Positions 24,136 to 28,127 of a stretch of DNA of 28,127 bases are shown piece after piece. Each line of letters opens with the position of its first letter. Positions within the stretch are counted from its first letter, which is position 1. Source of the stretch: an uncultured Oscillospiraceae bacterium (GTDB taxonomy: Bacteria; Bacillota; Clostridia; Oscillospirales; Oscillospiraceae); NCBI GenBank assembly GCA_900754965.1, contig CAAEEO010000047.1, positions 1-28,127 on the forward strand, written 5' to 3'. The notes under the pieces were generated by a model. It was not told the origin of the DNA and ran no database searches. It was given only the letters and a program-made list of their open reading frames with translations. The translations under genes and the position numbers were made by a program.

Positions 24136-24777
24136 ATGAAACTGGAACCGAACAAGACAGCACTTCTCGTCATTGATATGCAGGGAGGGTTTCTGAACCC
24201 CCAGTCGCCCACCTGCATCCCCGCCGCCCGGGAAACGGTTCCCCGGTGCGCTGCGGTGCAGAAAAAGGCGCGGGAACTGGGCATTCCGGTGTTCTTCGTG
24301 ATTCGCAAATATGCGCCGGACGGGACGGATGTGGAATTCACCCGCTATGGGGCATGGAAACAGGGCGGTCGGCCCTGCAGCGTGGAACAGGGGTCAATCG
24401 GGTGGGCACTGGCGGAGGAATTTGATGTTCTGCCAGGGGATACCGTGCTGTATAAACCCCGCTATTCCGCCTTTTTCCAGACCAATCTGGACGGTCTGCT
24501 CCGCCGCCGGGGGATCGACACGGTGCTGGTGACCGGCACCACCACCCCCAACTGCATCCGGGCCACGGTGTTTGATGCCATTTCCCTGGATTACAACACG
24601 GTGCTGATAGAGGACTGCTGCTCTTCTATCACCCCGGAGATCCAGCGGGTGGGGATGCAGTGCATGGCCGGAATCGGGGCCGTAGTGGCCGACAGTGCTG
24701 ATTTTTTGAACGACGGGATTGAACTGCCTGTGACTATTGAACAGGTGCGGCAGGAAATCCGACAGGAAAGGAGCTAA
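24136..24777 (+). CDS. isochorismatase-family cysteine hydrolase
   Basis: This 213-residue cytoplasmic hydrolase of the isochorismatase fold carries the complete triad: Asp14 in LLVIDMQGGF, Lys107 in LYKPRYSAFF and Cys140 in VTGTTTPNCIRAT, the last with the family cis-peptide region. Members hydrolyse isochorismate, nicotinamide, ureidoacrylate or related amides. The DxHxxxH zinc site of true nicotinamidases is absent (the region reads RKYAPDGTDVEF), so nicotinamidase is unlikely. GGTGGGAGA precedes the ATG. It starts a four-gene run; the macro-domain gene follows after five bases. The substrate is unknown. Confidence 0.9.
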   Translation: MKLEPNKTALLVIDMQGGFLNPQSPTCIPAARETVPRCAAVQKKARELGIPVFFVIRKYAPDGTDVEFTRYGAWKQGGRPCSVEQGSIGWALAEEFDVLPGDTVLYKPRYSAFFQTNLDGLLRRRGIDTVLVTGTTTPNCIRATVFDAISLDYNTVLIEDCCSSITPEIQRVGMQCMAGIGAVVADSADFLNDGIELPVTIEQVRQEIRQERS

Positions 24778-24782
24778 GATCT

Positions 24783-25292
24783 ATGGGCGTTATTGAGATC
24801 ATTCAGGGGGACATCACCCATCAGGAAGTGGATGCCATTGTGAACGCGGCCAACTGCTCGCTGCTGGGCGGCGGCGGTGTGGACGGCGCCATCCATCGAG
24901 CAGCCGGTCCGGAACTGCTGGCGGAATGCCGGACATTGGGCGGCTGTGAGACCGGCAAGGCGAAAATCACCAAAGGCTATCGTCTGAAAGCCAAGTATGT
25001 GATTCATACCCCCGGCCCGGTGTGGCACGGCGGCCGGAAGGGCGAGCCGGAGCTGCTGGCAAGCTGCTACCGTTCCTGCCTGGAACTGGCCTCTGCCAAC
25101 GGCTGCAAGACTGTGGATTTCCCCTCCATCAGCACGGGGGTGTATCACTTCCCCCTGGAGCAGGCCTCCGTCATTGCCATTTCTACCATCCGGGCCTACC
25201 TGGCCGAGCATTCGGAAATTGAACGGGTGCGGATGGTGTGTTTTGATGCCGGAACGAAAGCTGCCTACGAAAAGGCGCTGAACAACCCATGA
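24783..25292 (+). CDS. macro-domain protein, probable ADP-ribose/O-acetyl-ADP-ribose hydrolase
   Basis: This 169-residue protein is a single macro domain. The ligand-binding signatures are GDITHQEVDAIVNAAN (9-24), LLGGGGVDGAIHRAAG (27-42) and, later, SISTGVYHFP. This is the YmdB/MacroD-like pattern, whose members deacetylate O-acetyl-ADP-ribose or remove ADP-ribose from proteins. The asparagine and aspartate used by that class are present in these motifs. GAAAGGAG precedes the ATG. Its stop overlaps the RluA start (ATGA at 25289-25292). Joint translation with the hydrolase upstream hints at a role with NAD-derived or acyl-amide metabolites, but this is inference. Confidence 0.93.
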   Translation: MGVIEIIQGDITHQEVDAIVNAANCSLLGGGGVDGAIHRAAGPELLAECRTLGGCETGKAKITKGYRLKAKYVIHTPGPVWHGGRKGEPELLASCYRSCLELASANGCKTVDFPSISTGVYHFPLEQASVIAISTIRAYLAEHSEIERVRMVCFDAGTKAAYEKALNNP

Positions 25293-26170
25293 GAGAATGG
25301 ACTGTCACCGTCCGCCCGGAGTTCGCCGGGCGGACGGTGAAGTTTTGCCTGCGGCGGGAACTGGGACTGACGGACCGGCAGATTTCCCGGCTGAAGTGGC
25401 AGCCGGAGGGCATTACCTGCAATGGAAATCCGGTGCGGACCAATGAAACGGTGCTGCCGGGAGATGTGCTGTCTGTTTGCGTTGCGGAGCATCGGCCGGG
25501 CGGGGCCTTTGCCCCGGCGGATGTGCCCGTGGAAGTGCTGTATGAAGATGACGACCTGCTGATCGTCAATAAGCCGGCGGGACTGGCGGTTCACGGCCGC
25601 AGTGAAAAAGGGGAGCCTACCCTGGGCGGTGCGTTGGCCCATCGCTATGGGGAAAAGATGGTGTTTCATCCGGTGAACCGATTGGATAAAGACACCAGCG
25701 GCGCTATGGTGGTGGCCAAAAGCGGACTGATCCATGACCGGCTGCGCCGTCAGCTGCATACCCCGGCGTTCTGCCGGGAGTATTTGGCGCTGGCGGAAGG
25801 AAAAGGATTTCCTGCTGCCGGGGAAATCGATGCGCCGCTGGGCCCTTCCGGCGACGGATGGAAACAGTGGGTCTGTGCAGAGGGTAAACCGGCCCGCACC
25901 CGGTATGAGACCGTGGCAGTTGGGGAAGATTGGACGCTGCTGCGGGTGCGGCCGGAAACGGGGCGCACCCACCAGATCCGGGTGCACTTTGCCGCTCTGG
26001 GCCATCCGCTGCTGGGGGACAAACTGTATGGCGGGGAGCAGACCCGCCTGCAGCGGCAGGGACTGCACAGCAGCCGGGTGGGGCTGACCCATCCGGTCAC
26101 CGGAGTGACGATCGAGGTGACGGCCCCGCTGCCGGAAGATTTGGCGCGGGTGATTCAGGAATGTATGTGA
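25289..26170 (+). CDS. RluA-family pseudouridine synthase
   Basis: This enzyme has 293 residues. An S4-like RNA-binding region (about 15-65: LRRELGLTDRQISRLKW, then GDVLSVCV) precedes the catalytic domain. The catalytic aspartate is Asp133 in HPVNRLDKDTSG, and later motifs include YLALAEGK, RPETGRTHQIRVHFAALGHP and LLGDKLYGG. Family members modify 23S rRNA or tRNA; which site is used here cannot be told. It overlaps the macro-domain gene by four bases and has no clear ribosome site of its own, which suggests coupled translation. Confidence 0.93.
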   Translation: MREWTVTVRPEFAGRTVKFCLRRELGLTDRQISRLKWQPEGITCNGNPVRTNETVLPGDVLSVCVAEHRPGGAFAPADVPVEVLYEDDDLLIVNKPAGLAVHGRSEKGEPTLGGALAHRYGEKMVFHPVNRLDKDTSGAMVVAKSGLIHDRLRRQLHTPAFCREYLALAEGKGFPAAGEIDAPLGPSGDGWKQWVCAEGKPARTRYETVAVGEDWTLLRVRPETGRTHQIRVHFAALGHPLLGDKLYGGEQTRLQRQGLHSSRVGLTHPVTGVTIEVTAPLPEDLARVIQECM

Positions 26171-26186
26171 GAAAGAGGTTGGAAGT

Positions 26187-26897
26187 GTGAAAAAAACCGG
26201 GAAACGGAAAGGGCAGATGTCGGAATCTATTCCGGCCATGCTCCTTCTCTCTATGTCTGGAGGACTGATGGATGCGTACAGCTATCTGGCCCGGGGCGGG
26301 GTGTTTGCCAATACCCAGACCGGCAATGTGGTGCTGTTGAGCGTCAACGCCTTTGGCGGGGCGTGGAGCAAGACTCTGGGGTATCTGGTGCCGATTTTGG
26401 CGTTTGCGGTGGGCGTTTTGATTGCAGACAGTCTGCGGGAGCGTTTCCTGCATTGGCAGCGGGTTCACTGGCGGCAGTTGGTGCTGTTGGCGGAAATTTT
26501 GCTGACTGTTTTTGTAGGGTGTCTGCCCGAAAGCCAGAATGTACTGGCCAATGTGCTTTTGTCCTTGTCCTGCGCCATGCAGGTGCAGGCATTCCGGAAA
26601 GTGGACGGATATGCCTTTGCCAGTACCATGTGTACCGGAAATCTCCGCAGCGGGGTGGAATCTCTGAATGCCTGGCGGCGGACGGGGGACCGAAACGCCC
26701 TGGCGAAAACGGGAGATTACTTCGGCGTGATTCTGCTGTTTGCATTGGGCGCCGGCGTGGGCAGCCTGCTCGTGAGGGTCATGGGACTGCGAACCATCTG
26801 GTGTTCCGGGGCGCTGCTGTTGGCGGCACTTCTGCTCATGTTCCGCAAAGAGGAATTGGAGGAGCAGGCGGAGTCCCGGGAAGAGGCAGTACATTGA
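26187..26897 (+). CDS. YoaK/DUF1275-family membrane protein
   Basis: This integral membrane protein has 236 residues and about six hydrophobic segments. The start of the fold, MLLLSMSGGLMDAYSYLARG followed by GVFANTQTGNVVLLSV, is diagnostic for the YoaK (DUF1275) family. FASTMCTGNLRSGVESL is the matching motif in the second half, which suggests an internal repeat. The function is unknown; a transporter is often proposed. The start is GTG at 26187, with GAAAGAGG eight bases upstream. It is the last gene of the run that starts at 24136 and is followed by a strong terminator. Confidence 0.88.
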   Translation: MKKTGKRKGQMSESIPAMLLLSMSGGLMDAYSYLARGGVFANTQTGNVVLLSVNAFGGAWSKTLGYLVPILAFAVGVLIADSLRERFLHWQRVHWRQLVLLAEILLTVFVGCLPESQNVLANVLLSLSCAMQVQAFRKVDGYAFASTMCTGNLRSGVESLNAWRRTGDRNALAKTGDYFGVILLFALGAGVGSLLVRVMGLRTIWCSGALLLAALLLMFRKEELEEQAESREEAVH

Positions 26898-26909
26898 TCC
26901 ATTGAAATG

Positions 26910-26958
26910 AACCCCTCGGGTGAAAGAACTGCCTTTCGTCCGAGGGGTTCCGGTTTTT
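26910..26958 (+). terminator. intrinsic terminator after the YoaK-like gene
   Basis: A 17-pair stem with two G-U pairs (26910-26926 with 26933-26949) has a 6-base loop and is followed by CCGG and then TTTTT (26954-26958). It lies 36 bases from the end of the minus-strand gene and could also slow transcripts from that side. Confidence 0.8.
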
Positions 26959-26993
26959 GGGGACGGGGCAAGCGCGCGCTCCCGCCGGGAAAG

Positions 26994-27551
26994 TTACCCC
27001 TTGGCGGAAAGCCCCAGACGGTTCGGGTCCTGGACGGACAGCACCTGCGCTGCCCGGCGCAGGGCGGCGCTCACTTCCATGTCGTCTGTTTCCGCACCGG
27101 GATAACTGAGTACCGGCCGGGTGGAAAGGGGCAGGGAGAGGTACACTGCCGAAGCCTCCGGCGGAGCGGCCTGGGCCAGATATTCCTCTTCCAGTGCGTA
27201 GAGAATATCGGGGGAGCGGGTCAGTCCCAGGTAAGTGTCTCCGGCCCAGGCGGCGTACAGGGTGACGACCCCGTCATAGGACGCAGCTATGACCCGGGCG
27301 AGTTCCTGTTCCCCGTCCCGGGCATATTGACGGCACAGGGTGGGAATCAGGGTATATCCGGCTTGTCCGGGTTGCCGGGCGATCTCCTCCGCGGCCTGCC
27401 GGGCCTGGCGTTCGCAGCGCCGCACCACCGACGGCGGGTATACGCCCGGGAGGATTTCTCCGTCCACCCGCACCTGGTATCCAAACCGCAGGGCAGTGGC
27501 CATCAGGGTCAGGCCGCACAGTATGATGAGAAATGCCCGTTTTTTTGCCAT
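26994..27551 (-). CDS. unrecognised signal-anchored protein, divergent from yabP
   Basis: I do not recognise this 185-residue protein. It begins MAKKRAFLIILCGLTLMATA, a signal peptide or membrane anchor (about 5-22) without a lipobox. The exported part has YQVRVDGEILPGVYPPS near residue 25-41, a helical Arg/Gln/Ala-rich stretch (about 45-60), then mixed beta/alpha sequence (YDGVVTLYAAWAGDTYLGLT). The VxVDGE pattern recalls N-terminal regions of some clostridial wall peptidases, but no catalytic motif follows, so this is weak. I chose the ATG at 27551 because GGGAGGAC precedes it; the frame is open upstream. Its promoter (27583-27611) is back to back with the sigma-E-like promoter of yabP, so a spore-related role is possible but unproven. 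Confidence 0.72.
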   Translation of the reverse strand: MAKKRAFLIILCGLTLMATALRFGYQVRVDGEILPGVYPPSVVRRCERQARQAAEEIARQPGQAGYTLIPTLCRQYARDGEQELARVIAASYDGVVTLYAAWAGDTYLGLTRSPDILYALEEEYLAQAAPPEASAVYLSLPLSTRPVLSYPGAETDDMEVSAALRRAAQVLSVQDPNRLGLSAKG

Positions 27552-27582
27552 GATCTCAGTCCTCCCGGCATCGTTTTTCCTG

Positions 27583-27611
27583 ATGATACGACCCCGGTTC
27601 CCATCGGTCAA
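27583..27611 (-). promoter_or_regulatory. sigma-A-type promoter of the minus-strand gene
   Basis: On the minus strand, TTGACC (27606-27611) and TATCAT (27583-27588) are 17 bases apart, about 31 bases before the ATG at 27551. Confidence 0.55.
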
Positions 27612-27652
27612 GGCTTTCGACAAAGGTTCCCATAAGGTGACACGCCCGGGGG

Positions 27653-27681
27653 GCATGACCGCCGTAGCTGAGGCATACAGT
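27653..27681 (+). promoter_or_regulatory. sigma-E-like promoter of yabP
   Basis: CATACAGT at 27674-27681 matches the sigma-E -10 consensus (CATACA-T). GCATGAC at 27653-27659 matches the first four bases of the -35 (G/T-A/C-ATATT), with the standard 14-base spacer. The start codon of yabP is at 27723. YabP in Bacillus is made in the mother cell under sigma-E, so the match agrees with the gene. Confidence 0.68.
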
Positions 27682-27722
27682 GTAGGGAAATCACGGGATT
27701 GCACCGGAAAGGGGAGCGCAGT

Positions 27723-28007
27723 ATGGCATACGAAGAAAAAGGGAAAACGGCGGCGAAAGCTCACCACCTCATCATGGAGGAGCGCAGTCGGCTGTCCATC
27801 ACGGGGGTGGAGGATGTGGCCAGTTTTGACGAGGAGCAGATCACTATGGTCACCAGTCAGGGGGATCTGATTGTCCGGGGCAGCGGCCTGCACATTGGAA
27901 AGCTGACACTGGATTCCGGAGAGGTGTCCATCGAGGGCATGGTGCGGGAATTGTGCTATGAGGAGCGCAGCCCCAGCGGCGGATTCTGGTCCCGGCTGTT
28001 CGGCTGA
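27723..28007 (+). CDS. yabP: sporulation protein YabP
   Basis: This 94-residue protein has the YabP/YqfC fold pattern: HHLIMEERSRLSITGVEDV, SFDEEQITMVTSQGDLIVRG, then LHIGKLTLDSGEVSIEGMV and a short basic/aromatic end. YabP is a mother-cell protein needed for spore envelope or cortex formation in Bacillus. I chose the ATG at 27723 because AAAGGGGAG precedes it; an upstream in-frame TTG at 27699 has no ribosome site. One base separates its stop from the next ATG, which starts a yabQ-like gene, the standard gene order. A sigma-E-like promoter lies upstream. Confidence 0.93.
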   Translation: MAYEEKGKTAAKAHHLIMEERSRLSITGVEDVASFDEEQITMVTSQGDLIVRGSGLHIGKLTLDSGEVSIEGMVRELCYEERSPSGGFWSRLFG

Positions 28008-28008
28008 G

Positions 28009-28127
28009 ATGGAAACGCCTGTTGCACAGCAGATTGTGCAGGCGGGGAACGCTCTGGCTGTGGGGGTGGGACTGGCACTGGTGTATGACGGACTCCGGGC
28101 GTGGCGGCGCAGCGTGGGCGGCAGGCA
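28009..28127 (+). CDS. yabQ: spore cortex biosynthesis protein YabQ (start only, cut by the window end)
   Basis: Only the first 39 codons are visible. They begin METPVAQQIVQAGNALAVGV and continue into a hydrophobic segment ending LALVYDGLRAWRRS. The pattern of a membrane segment followed by a YDxLRxxRR-type sequence, together with the position directly after yabP, identifies it as YabQ, a mother-cell membrane protein needed for cortex formation in Bacillus. The rest of the gene is beyond the window. Confidence 0.8.
   Translation, partial: METPVAQQIVQAGNALAVGVGLALVYDGLRAWRRSVGGR

Noticed and set aside
24136..24777. Nicotinamidase (PncA) as the identity of the isochorismatase-fold protein
   Set aside because: The metal-binding DxHxxxH motif of nicotinamidases is absent; only the general Asp-Lys-Cys triad is present.
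1..28127. CRISPR arrays, insertion sequences, phage genes, tRNA or rRNA genes
   Set aside because: I found no regularly spaced repeats, transposase or integrase motifs, or recognisable RNA genes. This was by reading only; a covariance-model search would be more sensitive.

Overview
The window looks like a chromosomal segment of an anaerobic, endospore-forming, Gram-positive Clostridia member with fairly high GC. A bacterium of the Oscillospiraceae type (Clostridium cluster IV) is my best guess. The basis is: spore-coat genes yabP and yabQ behind a sigma-E-like promoter; an energy-coupling-factor ecfA1-ecfA2-ecfT-truA cluster; a ClpE-type unfoldase; strong AGGAGG-like ribosome sites with some GTG and TTG starts; and compact operons with stop/start overlaps. 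I see no rRNA, tRNA, insertion sequence, phage gene or CRISPR array. No gene-free stretch exceeds 300 bases.

Layout. (1) 172-3700 (+): livH-livM-livG-livF, a branched-chain amino-acid ABC transporter without its binding protein in view, ending at a strong terminator that faces a second, convergent one. (2) 3880-7302 (-): a membrane-anchored HtrA protease and mnmG. (3) 7528-10757 (+): a YtrA-type GntR repressor with an ABC ATPase and a large permease, behind a promoter overlapped by a palindrome. (4) 10932-15362 (+): a permuted papain-fold enzyme, a response regulator and multi-pass histidine kinase pair, and a lipoprotein solute-binding protein whose segments are in circularly permuted order. 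(5) 15525-19694 (+): an RlmI-like methyltransferase, the ECF module (two ATPases and EcfT) and truA. (6) 19797-24072 (+): a membrane-anchored propeller-like protein (DUF5711-like), a CvpA-family protein and a ClpE-like AAA+ unfoldase. (7) 24136-26897 (+): isochorismatase-fold hydrolase, macro-domain protein, RluA-family pseudouridine synthase and a YoaK/DUF1275 membrane protein. (8) 26994-28127: an unrecognised exported or membrane-anchored protein (-), divergent from yabP and the start of yabQ (+).

Two observations stand out. First, the protein at 14568-15362 carries the usual C-terminal segment of a family-3 solute-binding protein at its mature N-terminus, and it stops where that segment would normally begin, as expected of a circular permutation. 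Second, TCTTAAA boxes spaced 11 bp apart lie upstream of both the response-regulator gene and the permuted-papain gene, and the two sites share an exact 13-base word. This suggests the two-component system controls itself and the neighbouring enzyme. These two links and the promoter and operator calls are inferences from sequence reading and are untested.
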